From contig SCFE01000004.1 of NCBI GenBank assembly GCA_004352715.1, forward strand, positions 2,701,918 through 2,765,917: a stretch of 64,000 bases of DNA, in the 5' to 3' direction. Shown here piece by piece: positions 11,601 through 23,327 of this stretch; position 1 is the stretch's first letter; every line of letters begins with the position of its first letter. The DNA comes from Hofstenia miamia. Lineage: Eukaryota > Xenacoelomorpha > Acoela. Both the position numbers and the translations under genes were made by a program. The notes beneath the pieces are model-generated. The model was not told where the DNA came from. It did no database searches and was given only the letters and a program-made list of their open reading frames with translations.

Positions 11601-13537
11601 TCCATCAATGGATGTGTTAATACAAAAAGAATTCCCAATTTCTTAACATCCTTGAAAAAAGTATTCGAAAATTTGGAAAAAAGAGTTAGTACTGCTAAGG
11701 CTACACTGCAGAATACGGTCTAAAGTTTCATATTAATCGGGTAAAAAACATCTATTGCAAACATATAAAATTTCAGAAGATTGAAATAAAGAATTGACGT
11801 ATTACTCATAACGATGTTGAACACGCTTTTAAATTTTTGTTAACACGAATTGACAGCGGAATTATTAAATTAAGAACGTGATAGGGGTTCAGTTGTCAGG
11901 GATTTTGATTGGCTAACATAATAAAATTATTATAATAAATTGCGTATCATAGTAAATTATAATTAACATCTAAATTTGATTTACTTAGGTGGAGTACAAT
12001 GTGAAGTTATTATTTTGTGAAGTTTTTAAAAGCGTTGGGGAACACGCAAGCGATTGCGACTCGTATTGACATTTCGTAAACGAATGCCTTTTGAGGAATG
12101 CTGCCTGCGTGCCACTCGCATTGCCGTCAGCCGCAGAGATGAAAGAAGAAGCCCCACCCTCAAGTGTCCGCCCATCAACTGACCCCACCTACCGTCTGTC
12201 AATGGCGCAAAGTGCCGACTTGTGGATTACGCCCGCGTAGGGAATTGATGACCAAGCCTCGCTTCTTTCATCTACTAATTAGCGAGCACCCTTTCTATTC
12301 AATTATTTTCCACCAATCATTGGCCCCAACTGCCATTTCTTTATCAACTCTCCTCAATTGTCGTTCACTAAATTACCATCTTCCAAAGAAATTCCACAAA
12401 TTCCAATAAACACATTAATTTATTCATAATAAAAACTTTTAGTTTATGCATGTTTTTCAAAAACTCCAATTACATTAAGCGGTCACGCTTGTGCGAACAA
12501 ATATTTAATTTAAAATTTCTAAAATTACAAAAACTTTTCAAAACTACTTTTTTTAAATTGAAAAAACAGAAACTTTTAGCTAACCAGAAAGTAATTAAAT
12601 ATGTAAATGATTGGGAGATATATCAATATTCTGATGCTACCTGCTAGTAATGATGCATTCAATGCTACAAAAAATACCAAAATGATATTGTAAGTTATAG
12701 CCATCTCTCATTCAATTAATTAAATATTAACATTGATAAAACGAAATTTCTTATATTCTCTCCCAATTCTACCAAAGAAATAATAAATATAACCGAGGAG
12801 ATGGTCAGCAATGTACCAGCAAAACAAACCTGTGTTGTTACAAAAATGAGTATTTTAATAGACAATTTCCTACTTAAAAGATATGAAAATGGCTTCTTGC
12901 GCAAGAATTTACAGCATTGAAGATTATTACAGGCGCGGACTAAAAAATTTTGAAAGAGGGGCGGTTAAATTTTTTTTCTAAAATTGTTATAAAACCCATA
13001 TTTATTTTTATTCGCAGCTTATACAAAATCTAATCATATTTTGCAAAAAACGCAATGATTTATGAGAATCTCTATAACAATGTTATTTCATATAATGTTT
13101 AGATAGATGTTGAAAAACAGCGTTTGGAATATCACACCGAAATTTCGCATGTTCATATATTTTGTTTGCACAAGTGTTCTTTCCATTTATAAATTCGACT
13201 ACAAAACTATTAATTGGCATTTGAGAACATTATATTTGCAGGTAAATATAAAACAGTGACAGAATACAAAACCAGAAATGTATATTGTCCCAGTATAAGA
13301 AATTGAAAGTCAGGGCCCTTGAGTTTTATTGAAGCATAAAAATGCTCAGAATACAACGTCGTTTATTGCAAATAATTTCTAAATAAATGTCTGATCATAT
13401 AATGTATAATACAGCAATATCTCTCAAATATTTTTCATATAACTCTTATATGGAAACAATTATACAATGAGGTTAGTGCGAAAATATATGAAGAGTTTAG
13501 AAAGAAATAAATACACACTTAATAGGAAATACAAATA
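8606..13537. other. Long non-coding stretch with repeat debris
   Basis: No gene recognised. A (TA)n tract lies near 10256-10285. Repeated TCGTGTAT words near 10020-10050 and 10880-10940, with CAGGTAC- and GTACCCTG-like ends, and AACCGAAACCG words near 11160-11510 resemble hAT subterminal repeats but I could not define elements. A GC-richer patch at 12040-12250 is unexplained. TTTTCAAGTA followed by CAGG(T/C)A(C/T)AGCAATAC occurs near 9903 and again near 29711, so it belongs to a dispersed repeat. A minus-strand open stretch at 9551-9754 shows no known motif. Confidence 0.45.
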
Positions 13538-13822
13538 CCGTATTTTCCGGCCAATAAGCCGATTTTCTGGACCTAATTTTTTAGCTTTATTTCGCGGTCG
13601 GCTTATTGGGCGAAGTTGTGATCACGATCGCACCATCTCGATACGATCGATGCATTTTATGTAATCGATCGCATTTTATGTGGCCGCACGATGTCGCCGT
13701 AAGTAAAGTCACATCTACAGTTAAATATACACGAAAAATACGTAAAATTACTTTTACGGTACTTAAATAAACGAAAAATTATCATGAATAAACTACCTCG
13801 GCTTATTGGCCGGAAAATACGG
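13538..13822. mobile_element. MITE with perfect 25-bp inverted repeats and TA target site
   Basis: The first 25 bases, starting CCGTATTTTCCGGCCAATAA, are exactly the reverse complement of the last 25. TA dinucleotides flank both ends (13536-13537 and 13823-13824). The interior is 285 bp long in total, has no transposase and contains repeated CGATCG words. The terminus type resembles pogo/Tigger-like MITEs known from other animals; that family assignment is an inference. The perfect ends suggest recent mobility. Confidence 0.85.
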
Positions 13823-14276
13823 TATGGTAAACGCATTGAACAAATTGTTAAACCACGTATATAGATACACAGACAATTTATAACTATTATATATTTAATG
13901 CAATTTCTTTAATTTGGGTTGGGTTTGATTTGCAAAAATGTATTTTAAATAAAGAGCTGATTTAAGTAAACTAAATTTTCAATAAAATCTGTTAAAAACC
14001 GTGTACACAAAATTTGATTATTTTACAAAAGTACTGATAAAATAACATTGATTTTATCCTCTGAATTAATTGAAAGCCTATTAATGCCCAAATTTAACAT
14101 CTAAGTTCTTTCATATCTGATTCAGTTCCAAGTGGGATTTTCGGGCTCTGGATTGAATAATGACATCAAAGGAAAAATGTGCACAAACAGTCTCATATTA
14201 GTACTATCAACTTAGAATGTTCAAAATTTGGTTGACTGCAAAATTTTTTGATGGCGTCACCAAATGTCCAAATTTA

Positions 14277-14427
14277 GGGGAATTCATTTGTAAATGACCA
14301 AATAACAAAAAGTTTGCCTACTTTTTTTCACGTTGAAAATAACTATCACAGAAAAATAATAGATCTCCGTTTAAAAAGAATATCACACATAAAATGAACA
14401 GATAATTTCTGTTGACTCACTGATATA
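14277..14427. repeat. 151-bp block identical to 14449-14599, left of gap
   Basis: Every base of 14277-14427 is repeated at 14449-14599 on the other side of a 21-N gap (14428-14448). This is the pattern of two contig ends that overlap but were not merged. Confidence 0.95.
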
Positions 14428-14448
14428 NNNNNNNNNNNNNNNNNNNNN
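14428..14448. other. Assembly gap, 21 N
   Basis: Run of N between the two identical 151-bp blocks. The true gap is probably negative (an overlap). Confidence 0.95.
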
Positions 14449-14599
14449 GGGGAATTCATTTGTAAATGACCAAATAACAAAAAGTTTGCCTACTTTTTTT
14501 CACGTTGAAAATAACTATCACAGAAAAATAATAGATCTCCGTTTAAAAAGAATATCACACATAAAATGAACAGATAATTTCTGTTGACTCACTGATATA
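14449..14599. repeat. 151-bp block identical to 14277-14427, right of gap
   Basis: Second copy of the perfectly repeated block; see the left copy. Confidence 0.95.
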
Positions 14600-16089
14600 T
14601 GAAAATTACAGGCAAACTAGAATGTTTATATTAAATGAGAACAGTTATAATAGTAGTAAATACAAAAACAGAATTTATTTAAATAAAAGAAAACAGGAAA
14701 ACTATCGTCTTACTGCAGTGTGATGTTGTGAATAAATGGAGGTTGGAAAAGGCAGGGGCTAAGCTACTGTTGCATTTGGCGAAATCGGCTGCCCACTGTT
14801 CATGTAACGTAACAATTTAATTGCTATCCGAAATTTTGTTCGCCATTTAGTATCAAAGGGTTAAACTAACCGAGGTTTGACTTCATTTATCATTCTATTC
14901 GCAAAAATGCAAGATCATTGGTAAAAAAGAATTTGAAAAAAAAATTCTGCCGCAAATATGTGCTAAACTTCTAAAGCTTGAATTATAAAACTATATTTTA
15001 AATCAACACTTTTACATTACTTCTTAGTGTAATAGAGAAATTAAACTTGTTTCGAGTAAAAAAAGTATTTTTAGAATATTAGACTATTTGAAAAATTAAA
15101 CAAAAGAATGAGAAATTAGAAGATTGCATATTATATCTTCTAAATATCATTAATGTACAATATGTATCATTGAATGTCTAAAATTCTAGAAAAACATAGA
15201 AACCTGGGTTCCCAATTACCAAACTTGTCCCAAGCTCTCAATCATATAATTAAATTAGCAGAAGAGTAGTACAATGATATCAAAAGCTTCAACAAAGATC
15301 ATGTGAAAATGACTTAGTTTACAAAAAACCTCATCGTAATTTTAACTATTGTTTTGGATATTGATAATCATATATTAATTTTCGAAGCCAGTTTTAAGTT
15401 TCACACAATTCATAGCGCTTAACCTGGAAACACTATTGCTTTAAAAAAAGTTGTAGTAAAACTATAGCATTCCATGCAGTAGCACACTAAGTACAAAATT
15501 TTGTCGAGCTTTTTTCTAAAATTGACATGATCGCGGATTTTACACACTTCCATTTATATGGTACAAGTATTTTTAAACGTTGCAAGGATTCTTAACATAT
15601 ATGCTTGCATTAAGAACTTGAAATAGCGCAGCAAAGCGAAAATGTCACTACATTTGTGTTAAGAGGTAAACAGAAAAGCTCGTGGAAGGAAGTAGCTGCA
15701 TTACTACAAGATTTATAAAGAAATACTAAATGGCCTAAAAAAGTAGGTTACATGGATATTTCACTGTAATCCATTTGCTAGTCTGTTATGCAACAACTTT
15801 CAATGACGTTCATTTGCAGGAATGACACGCGAAAGCAGGTCGTTATCCGACTTAATTAATGCCTCCTCTGTATTCTCCACGACTCAAGTACTCTTCCACT
15901 GTAATTAATGCTTTAATTAAAACAACATTTTTAGACATTGAAAAAAAATTTTCATGTTGTATTCAGAATTTTTTTTTAAAACTAGTGAGTTTATTAAAAA
16001 TATTTTATAATTCTGTTGTTTCTATAGCAATACATTAAATTTGAGTTTTCTGTTTTTTGGCTTTGATAATTCACTGTTGTATTAAGAAC

Positions 16090-16758
16090 TATTCATACTC
16101 ACAATAGCCATCTGTTATTTTGAGTGTTGCGCAGCTGGTCTTGACCAAAGTGTTTTTTATCAGAGAAGATTGTTCCTGGTTCAGATGGCTGTTTCCCCAT
16201 GTTCAATAGTTTCTTAGCCTTTGTCAAACGTCTTGATCGGGCCTGATCTGTGAGAAGTTGCCATTTACGCTTCTTTTATGAATGGTAGCGAAGTTCCTCA
16301 TTCAAGGCCAGCTTCATGGTGGAAGCTGCAACACCCATTTCTCTTGCTAAGGCCGGTATCCCCTTGCCAGGGTCTTTCAACACTTTCTCCTGCAATTGTT
16401 GGATGAATTCTAGTGTACGGATGAAATCAGAACGTCTGCTATGTTGTTTTCTACACGCCACAGCGTCGTAGTCTCCATCACTTCATCCATCCATTTCATG
16501 TCTTATTGCGTTTACGGTGTTCAGAGAGCATTGTGCAGCTGTCTTGATTGCAGAATTGTGATGGCCGACACGAATAATCATAATGCAGCGTACCCGTTTC
16601 CAATATTTAGGTGACCTCCATTTGTCTTTCTTTGTTGCCTTTGGCATTTTGAAACAACTGTGTTTAGGCTTCATAATGATATTCACTTTTTAAAGCTACT
16701 GAGACTACATCTAATAAAAAACTAATATGATGTTTTGTCAAATTTATCCTGAACACCC

Positions 16759-16760
<2 letters not shown>
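16090..16760 (-). pseudogene. Truncated Tc1/mariner-superfamily transposase (N-terminal half)
   Basis: Reading the minus strand from an ATG at 16647, a single frame runs to about 16090 with only two in-frame stops. It begins MPKATKKDKWRSP, passes two helix-turn-helix-like regions (around KTAAQCSLNTVNAIRHEM and KGIPALAREMGVAASTMKLA), then KRKWQLLTDQAR and TIFSDKKHFGQDQ, and stops after NTQNNRWL. The TIFSD segment corresponds to the block holding the first catalytic Asp in IS630/Tc1/mariner transposases. The second and third acidic residues are missing, so the 3' half is lost. The outer end at 16760 reads inward as CAGGGTGTTCAGGATAAATT, a plausible terminal inverted repeat, next to a (TA)n tract; no matching partner end is present. 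Confidence 0.7.
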
Positions 16761-16804
<44 letters not shown>

Positions 16805-16806
16805 TA
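16761..16806. repeat. (TA)n microsatellite
   Basis: TA dinucleotides abutting the transposon end at 16760; insertion into TA-rich DNA is expected for this superfamily. Confidence 0.9.
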
Positions 16807-19309
16807 AAATTAGTTATTATATTACATCCTTTATTTATTTGCTTGTTGCTTTGCATTACAGAGTTAAATTCTTAGACCAAATTTAACTCCAGACGATATT
16901 GTTCAATAATTAATGTACTTATAGCTCAAATGAAAAACGAAATCAAAAGGTATACATCGTGCAAAATTATTTAATTCCATTGATTTGAAAATAGAATAAA
17001 AGATTATTCAAGGAACTGTTCAAAGACTCCTATTATTCAATATCCATTTATCATAATATAAACTGCTTAGTATGCATGAGAAATTGATTCAGTGGCTTTC
17101 AACAAACAGCGGTAACAATTTCAATATAATAACAATGACGCATTCATCTATCGAAAAATTGGTAACAATTTACAAGCACCGGAACCACAGAGTAAAATCT
17201 CTTAGGTCAACCAAAACCTGTAGAAAGTGCAATTCGCTGCGTGAGAAGCCAATGGTGATAAGTCCAAAAGACAAGGTTTGTGTCCTGCCAGGAAGGTGGT
17301 AAAATTACCACTAGAACATGGAAGGAAAGGAAGCATGACTTCTGGCCAAACTGCCAACAGTAATATAACCACATGTCAATAATTGAATAATTTCAATATT
17401 TCTGTTTTAGTTTTGAACTTATCACCACTAAATTAGATTGTCACCTAGGTAATTGTTGTTCAAACAGATGCAAATTTTGAAATAAAAAATAAATGGCGGT
17501 AAAACGTATATACAGCAATTATACGAGAGCTACGTAATACAATGAATATGACTATTAGAAATTCAGATCACTTAAAAAACATTCAAAACGCAGGAAAGGA
17601 ATATTTACTGTTGAAACGACTAGTTAAGCACATTAAAATAGTCACATCTAGAGAAATATGGTAACTTCAAACGTTATTTATATATGTACTTCATATTTTT
17701 ATTTGACTGTAACCTCAATGGAAAAAACTATGTGGAAGCATAGAAGATTGGAGGCTTAAAAAGCTATTAACCAATCATTGTTACCAAATCAACATAATAC
17801 TAGAAGCATATATTATGATGACAAAAAGACAACATATTAAGGAGAGTAAAGCAAGACGACAAATGGTAAGGAGATTCAATGGTAGAAGAACGCTGTCTTG
17901 ATCAGTGAACCAGGACATGTATATTAACGCACTTAACAAAAGCCGCGGTTAAAGCACACGATAGATCTAATAGCATTGTGAGTTTTCTCCACTAAAGCAG
18001 TATAGATCTAAGTATAAAAGTTAATGCAAGTCATAGTACAAATACCAATATAGGATCTAAGGGTGGAATAATTCGCATCATTGAAGAAAAACTGAAGAAA
18101 ACACTATAATGGAGTATATGCATGCCATAGAAAAATTAACTCCATCTTCGCCATCTTTTCGAAGATTTTGATCAAAAACAATAGGACGAAAATCTTTTAA
18201 CGTAAATATAGGAGAAGCTGGAAGAATTGTGAAAAAACCCATTGTTACTTTCAAAAAATCAACAAAGGCATCAATCTTCGTTCTATGCCAAAAGACATCA
18301 TCAATGACAATTTTAATAATAACTGGAAAATATTCCAAATATTTGGAAAGCATAAAACCTGGACCTCTCAACCATTCCCAATGGATAACGCTGGCAAATC
18401 GGGAATGTTGGCTACATATTACAGAATTATCAAAGTCATCGACCCTTTATAGCATTCATTTTAACAAATTATGAGCCAAATTAGTTCGATATTAAGAATA
18501 ATTCTAACTTAGCTAGTGGATCAACGCATTTTTTAACAATAACAAGACTTTGTGTTCTCTCTTCAGACATTCAAGCAGTGGTAAAATCCAATGATGCGTT
18601 TAGTTCACTTTAATTCAAGATATACGATGCAAAAATTAACGCAATTCGGAATCATAAATGAACATTGTCCAGCTATTCTATCCATACTAAAAGTATGGAA
18701 AGAGCTCTCAATCTTGTCATTTATGCAACTTATTCAGTTCATATCCAGGAATCAAGAGATGGCTTCATTAGAGCAAAACACAGATATTAAGATGACAATG
18801 ATTGCAATGTCTAATATATAGTTCATCTTCATATTTCTTCATATTTTAAACGCAAACCATATTTTAACTTAAATGACTAGTCATTTTGAAAATATTTTTT
18901 TCTTTGTCTTTTCGCACACATTGCCTTATATAAGGTTATTTACTTCTATCGTTTCTGATGATTAGCAGAAAACAAGTCTAAAGAAAATGGCCATTTTACT
19001 TTATAGCTGCTGATGCTTTGTTTTTTCCTCAAAATGCGTTAGGAAATAATCTTTTTATTATTGTTATTTGCATTGTCTAATGCAGCTAATTATAAGCGAG
19101 TTAAATAAACATGTAAAAAATTTAATATTTCACTCCATCATAACATACCTGGTTTGAAATTTATTCGTAATGAATAGCTGCATAATCAAGTATTATATGA
19201 AGTCATTATCGAGAAAGTTAAAATGAAAAATTTGAAATCCCAACAACTGAACCAATTCACACCTGGGTGCACATATTCTAAACTTATGCTCATTCCTCGA
19301 CATGCAGGT
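16807..19309. other. Non-coding stretch
   Basis: No feature recognised. An open frame at 17072-17302 on the plus strand is lysine/arginine-rich with one CRKC pair but lacks splice support and similarity I can name. Confidence 0.45.
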
Positions 19310-19662
19310 TGCTGGTAAAGATTCAAAACACGCGATACAAAATTACACATGTCTCTCAATGAATGGGGTGTTTTAAGGTAGACATAATCTTTTGATTATT
19401 ATACCAAACATGTAATTAGCTATCATGGTGTGATGCGGTTGGTACACATGTATAATATCAATGTGTACAAAAACGATGTTGAGCTTATTTTCATTGTTCA
19501 GTTTTAGCTATTTTACTTTAAAATTTACAATAGGCATGCATAAATATATGTATTAGCCTATATTTCTAATCCACAATTATCCATAGATATCCACAAAATA
19601 TATTTTCTGATCCATATTCGGCGGATCGGATCGATCCGTATCCAGATCCATAGAAACCTTGA
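19310..19662 (-). mobile_element. Diverged inverted copy of the hAT-like MITE
   Basis: The reverse complement aligns along most of its length with 5452-5875. For example, the stretch around ATTATTATACCAAACATGTA and the terminal GGATC-rich part near 19600-19660 match. One end is eroded (CAAGGTTTCTATGGATCTGG instead of CAGGGTTGCC) and the other is truncated. It is clearly older than the copies near 5.5 and 6.5 kb. Confidence 0.65.
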
Positions 19663-21378
19663 CATTTACCCACATGCTTTCAGGCCAATAAGGAGTATGT
19701 TAGTAAGAACAGGAAAAAACTATACAAAAAGAAAACGTGATTAAAAACAACAAAATCAACATTAAGAGTCTGCAATAGTTTTTTGAATTTTAACTGCAAA
19801 GCAAACTGATAATATACATGGATATTATTTATAATATATTGTTTGGAACATTGGCCAAAGTAGAGATGGATCCTTTACGCTATGCAGAACTATTGCTAAT
19901 GTTGAAGCATGGCCCTGATGCTGAAAACCTGCGTTTGTTCTATGCAGTTTAGTGATAAGGGGTTCTAACGTGAGTGATGATCAAGGATGTCATTTCTTTT
20001 GCCCGTTTTGCACAGTCGGATAATGGGCGCATTGGCTTGGGTTTTTGTTTGTTGAATCTATCGGTAGTATATATTGTTTATCATTATTGTTTACATCAAT
20101 TAATGTCCAGCTAGTGTTTCTTAAATTTGTGCGCATTATATATTTCAGAGTGCTCCTACCTAACGAAACTTTTTTCTTTATTTTAAAATACACTTGAAGA
20201 CAATGACTAAAAATCTCAAAAATTCTGAAAAATATAAACTTAAAATTTGTCGTTTCCAAAACAACCAATTGTGTCAATATTTAGAAAAAATTTTTAAACA
20301 GCATATTTCAAAATATAGTTAGTCAAGAGTTTTGTGTTTGAAATAGAAATAGTGCTGTAGATGCCATAGCAACCTAAAAATTTAACATTTCATGCCAAAA
20401 AATCATTTTGAACGATTTATGGAAATTTTGTGCTCGAATGTTGTTATCTTTATAACTAAGTTCATAAAAGTGCTACGGCTACTAGGCAGGTATCCTTTCT
20501 TCATTTATGCACAGTTTTATGGAATATGAAAAACAGTTTTCAAGATACTATGTTCGAAAAATCGAAGACTGTCTTTTTGAGAAAACGCATTTAAAACATC
20601 AATTACTATATACTATAATTCCTCAGGTTGACTTCATATTTTCACAAAAATGCTACTCGTATTATCAGATGAGTGGTTCCATTTTTAGCCATAGAGAAGA
20701 AGCACCTCATGGCAATAAAAATTTCTTATTTAACTACAACTGAGGAGACAATTTTTCGCTAAAATTGAGTACGTCCAGTTTACCTCAAGGCTATAAAAAA
20801 TTTTTTAAACTTAAAAATAATAGATTTATAGGCTTCAATTGAACGAATGCATGTCTTTAATTGAAGGAATCATTTGATATAAGTTTACGTTGTCCTTAAT
20901 AAACTGTAAATATTATTTTATTAAATTCGGGTATTTTGAACATAAAAGTGTTTTTACGTGTACTTGCCTTAGTATTTAAGGTGGCCGTTACCAAGATTTT
21001 TAGAGACATACATGTCACCCAAGTGAAGAAAAACGTATTAACTGGTCAGTGTAGAAAACATACTCGAAAATATTGCTTACCATTTTTTAACTGTGTTAAA
21101 AAATTCTTTTAGTCCGAAAGGTGTGTTGCATAAGCATTTTTTAGAAATGGTCAATATAGGTGAAAAAGGTTATATAAGAAAATAGGAGAAATAGGTAATT
21201 AAAAGTTAACATCTACTGATGGAAAAGGACAAATTCAGTACAAAGTACTGCGAAGAATTTAACCAGGGTCTTGATGTCCTTAAAAGAAATTAAACTTTGC
21301 GAAAACCTCATTAGTAACCAATGAGAATACTGTAATTCTAGTATATAACAGATTGAGTATGTTATAAAAAATCTTGGT
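19663..21378. other. Non-coding stretch
   Basis: No coding, RNA or repeat feature recognised. Confidence 0.45.
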
Positions 21379-21582
21379 GTGAACATTTCGTGTAACCTAA
21401 AATGGAATGTACACGTTGAATATGGTATGCAACAGGGATTCCGCATATTATTTTTTAAAGGAAGGAATATTAACATAAAATTGAACATTTCTAAAGCTTG
21501 CATATCAGCTATCACAACATTCGCTTCACAATATTGCCTCGGCTATGCTAATAAAGAACGAAATCAATGCGGTTTAGAGTAA
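21379..21582 (+). pseudogene. LINE reverse-transcriptase remnant (post-catalytic segment)
   Basis: A short plus-strand frame reads KNLGVNISCNLKWNVHVEY followed by RNINIKLN. This fits the segment just after the catalytic palm of CR1/L2/jockey-type LINE polymerases, where a (K)DLGV-x-hydrophobic-x3-L-x-W-x2-H block is followed by a block ending in RN. No YxDD motif is visible and the element is interrupted on both sides, so this is an old fragment. Family level is uncertain. Confidence 0.4.
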
Positions 21583-21877
21583 TTATCGTTGTAACATATA
21601 TATTATATACACTATCCTTAAGTTGTTTCTCTCAATTTATCATAAATGATAAGACTTGAGAGATGTGACTATGCAGCATTTAAAAACTGTTCCCAATGTT
21701 CACCACACATTGTGTATTGAGTAGCTTAACAATAATTGGAACTGATGGTAACATACTTTCATATACAAAAAGCCTTGAAGCATATTTGACAAAATCTGAA
21801 CATGTATCATAAATGTGTAAATTTGTTGCAAAATTCAGTTTTATTGCATACTCCTTTTTTAATAGCCTTAGTGGCAA

Positions 21878-21924
<47 letters not shown>
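21878..21924. repeat. (TA)n microsatellite
   Basis: TA-rich tract upstream of the inverted Penelope-like arm. Confidence 0.85.
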
Positions 21925-21928
<4 letters not shown>

Positions 21929-21982
21929 GTAACATACATAAGTGATTATACTGAGCTTCTTCATATTCATTTTTAGCATAGA

Positions 21983-22042
21983 CGCTATGAAAAGGATAGA
22001 CCGGTTTCGTTTATATAAAACATCATCAGTACAAATATGCGG
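21983..22042 (-). ncRNA. Hammerhead ribozyme-like motif, inverted copy
   Basis: The minus strand of these 60 bases is identical, base for base, to 22381-22440 on the plus strand. The core elements are therefore the same: CUGAUGA, a short stem-loop, GAAA, the palindrome ACCGGU and then a C at the predicted cleavage site. See the plus-strand copy for the structure. Confidence 0.65.
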
Positions 22043-22177
22043 TAAAAAACTAAATATATTTACAATAGACTAAACTTTATATATTTTAATATTGCATGCT
22101 CTTAAAATAAGTTCAATGATATCATGCTTAGTTGTTTATTCAATAATTGATCTTTGTTTGATTGTATAATTATTAAT

Positions 22178-22321
22178 GCTTCTCCAAAGCGAGATCTGGG
22201 TACAAGAATTAAGGAGCATATGAATGGGCACCTAAAATCAGAAATTTTTATGCACAAACATCAACTAAGAGAAGAAAATTTTTACATCCGACTAAGCATG
22301 ATATTATTGAATTTATTTTAA
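22178..22321 (+). pseudogene. PLE GIY-YIG endonuclease C-terminal fragment
   Basis: The frame contains TRIKEHMNGHLKSEIFMHKH. It aligns with TRANEHIKGHLRSEIFLQKH of the PLE at 56.9 kb, so both belong to the same family. The TRxxEH block is the conserved Arg/Glu-His region of the PLE GIY-YIG nuclease, which nicks target DNA for target-primed reverse transcription. The GIY-YIG-like (YIGET) motif itself is upstream of the truncation and missing. The frame ends in TAA at 22319-22321. Confidence 0.65.
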
Positions 22322-22380
22322 GAGCATGCAATTTTAAAATATATAAAGTGTAGTCTATTGTAAATATATTTAGTTTTTTA

Positions 22381-22440
22381 CCGCATATTTGTACTGATGA
22401 TGTTTTATATAAACGAAACCGGTCTATCCTTTTCATAGCG
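22381..22440 (+). ncRNA. Hammerhead ribozyme-like motif in PLE-A
   Basis: CUGAUGA at 22394-22400 is followed by a stem-loop (GUUU-UAUAU-AAAC, 22402-22414), then GAAA (22415-22418). Stem III is the self-complementary ACCGGU (22418-22423) with no loop, which would work best as a dimer, and C22424 after GU fits the GUC cleavage triplet. Stem I can form from CGC-A-UAU (22382-22388) with AUAGCG (22435-22440), leaving an internal loop. One extra U (22401) lies between the core A and stem II, which departs from the textbook motif but recurs in the second PLE at 23.3 kb. Such minimal type I, dimer-prone hammerheads are known in PLE terminal repeats and would cut the element RNA. Confidence 0.65.
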
Positions 22441-22455
22441 TCTATGTTAAAAATG

Positions 22456-22458
<3 letters not shown>

Positions 22459-22487
<29 letters not shown>
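22459..22487. repeat. (TA)n microsatellite
   Basis: TA tract at the PLE-A right boundary. Confidence 0.85.
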
Positions 22488-22491
<4 letters not shown>

Positions 22492-23018
22492 ATTTTGACA
22501 TCATCAACAAATAATGATATTAGCAGCAAAGCTGAAAAGTAAATACATCATTAATAAACAAAGAACAGAATTAAACCCATCCACGATTCGTTTGACATTT
22601 CATTTACATTACCTTAGTCCTCGATAAATGGGAGTTACTGAAGGCAATTGATTTCATAGTTACGTAAAAAGCCAGTAACTTCAGAAAATTGCCAAATTCA
22701 TTCTCAAATTTTGTAATAAATACCTTTTGTTAAATTGTGTAAAACCCATTTTGAAATTGTTTAAATCTTAGTTAACAAGTGATTATTGGCTGCAATACAT
22801 CAAATGTCTATTATTCAAAGCCTTGGAATAGAAACGTTATAAATAGGTATAAGTTGCCTCATTAGTAGGACTGATATTTTTTATGTTAAAAATTCAAATT
22901 CGTTTTTTATACTAAAATAACTCCTGTTTTGACCTATAATTTTTGTCTAAAAAGATTTACTGAATTAACCTCAATAAGAACATGCAGAGATATATATTTT
23001 TCTAGTAGGCAACTATCA

Positions 23019-23224
23019 AGAATTAAAGAACATGAGACCAGTTCTAATATATCTAATCATTTAAAAAATGCGGACTAAACTTTGAAACAAAAATATTACA
23101 TCAGACGTCACGATCAAGTAATTTAAAAATTATTGAGAGTATTTTTATAAAATCATTGCAACCAAGTTTAAACACAAAAGAAGACTATATTTATAAATTA
23201 AATTTGCCACTTTTTAAAATTTAA
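23019..23224 (+). pseudogene. PLE-B GIY-YIG endonuclease C-terminal fragment
   Basis: One frame reads RIKEHETSSNISNHLKNAD, then a stop. After a frameshift it continues as IIESIFIKSLQPSLNTKEDY up to a TAA at 23222-23224. RIKEH matches the conserved Arg and Glu-His of the PLE nuclease; ESIFIKSLQPSLN matches the usual E-x-I/L-x-I block near the C-terminus, which holds the catalytic Glu region. The upstream YIG motif is missing. At least two disruptions make it non-functional. Confidence 0.6.
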
Positions 23225-23266
23225 AAAATTATAATTATTATTTCAAAATCTAGTAAATTTAGAGGG

Positions 23267-23327
23267 AATAATTTGTAAAACTGATGATAACTTTGTAAGT
23301 CGAAATATATCTCTGCATGTTCTTATT
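23267..23327 (+). ncRNA. Hammerhead ribozyme-like motif in PLE-B
   Basis: CUGAUGA (23281-23287), an ACUU-UGU-AAGU stem-loop (23290-23300), GAAA (23302-23305), palindromic AUAUAU stem III (23305-23310) and C23311 at the predicted cut. AAUAA (23267-23271) can pair with UUAUU (23323-23327) as the distal part of stem I. The UUUGUA bulge before the core and the extra U after CUGAUGA are shared with PLE-A, although the flanks differ, which supports a common ribozyme ancestor. The first stem II pair is A-C here, suggesting decay. Confidence 0.5.

Larger units (their letters stand above)
13823..16089. other. Non-coding stretch (contains a duplicated block and gap)
   Basis: Apart from the duplicated block at 14277-14599 described separately, I see no coding or structural feature. 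Confidence 0.5.
21966..22462 (+). mobile_element. Penelope-like element 3' end with inverted arms (PLE-A)
   Basis: Arms 21966-22131 and 22292-22462 are long inverted copies of one another, separated by about 160 bp that encode the end of a GIY-YIG endonuclease. Each arm holds a hammerhead-ribozyme-like core. PLEs are known to carry LTR-like terminal copies, sometimes inverted, and to include hammerhead motifs there; the layout here matches that. A (TA)n tract follows the right arm. The rest of the element (reverse transcriptase) is absent, as in many 5'-truncated PLE copies. The related element at 56.6-57.15 kb keeps more coding sequence. Confidence 0.75.

Noticed and set aside
12040-12250. 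GC-richer patch with overlapping open frames
   Set aside because: Neither strand gives a recognisable protein, and no repeat ends are seen.
17072-17302. Basic open frame with CRKC
   Set aside because: No splice or start context, no recognised domain, length within chance for this composition.
21680-22529. Minus-strand frames rich in IYIYIY
   Set aside because: They are translations of (TA)n tracts, and others overlap the inverted PLE arms.
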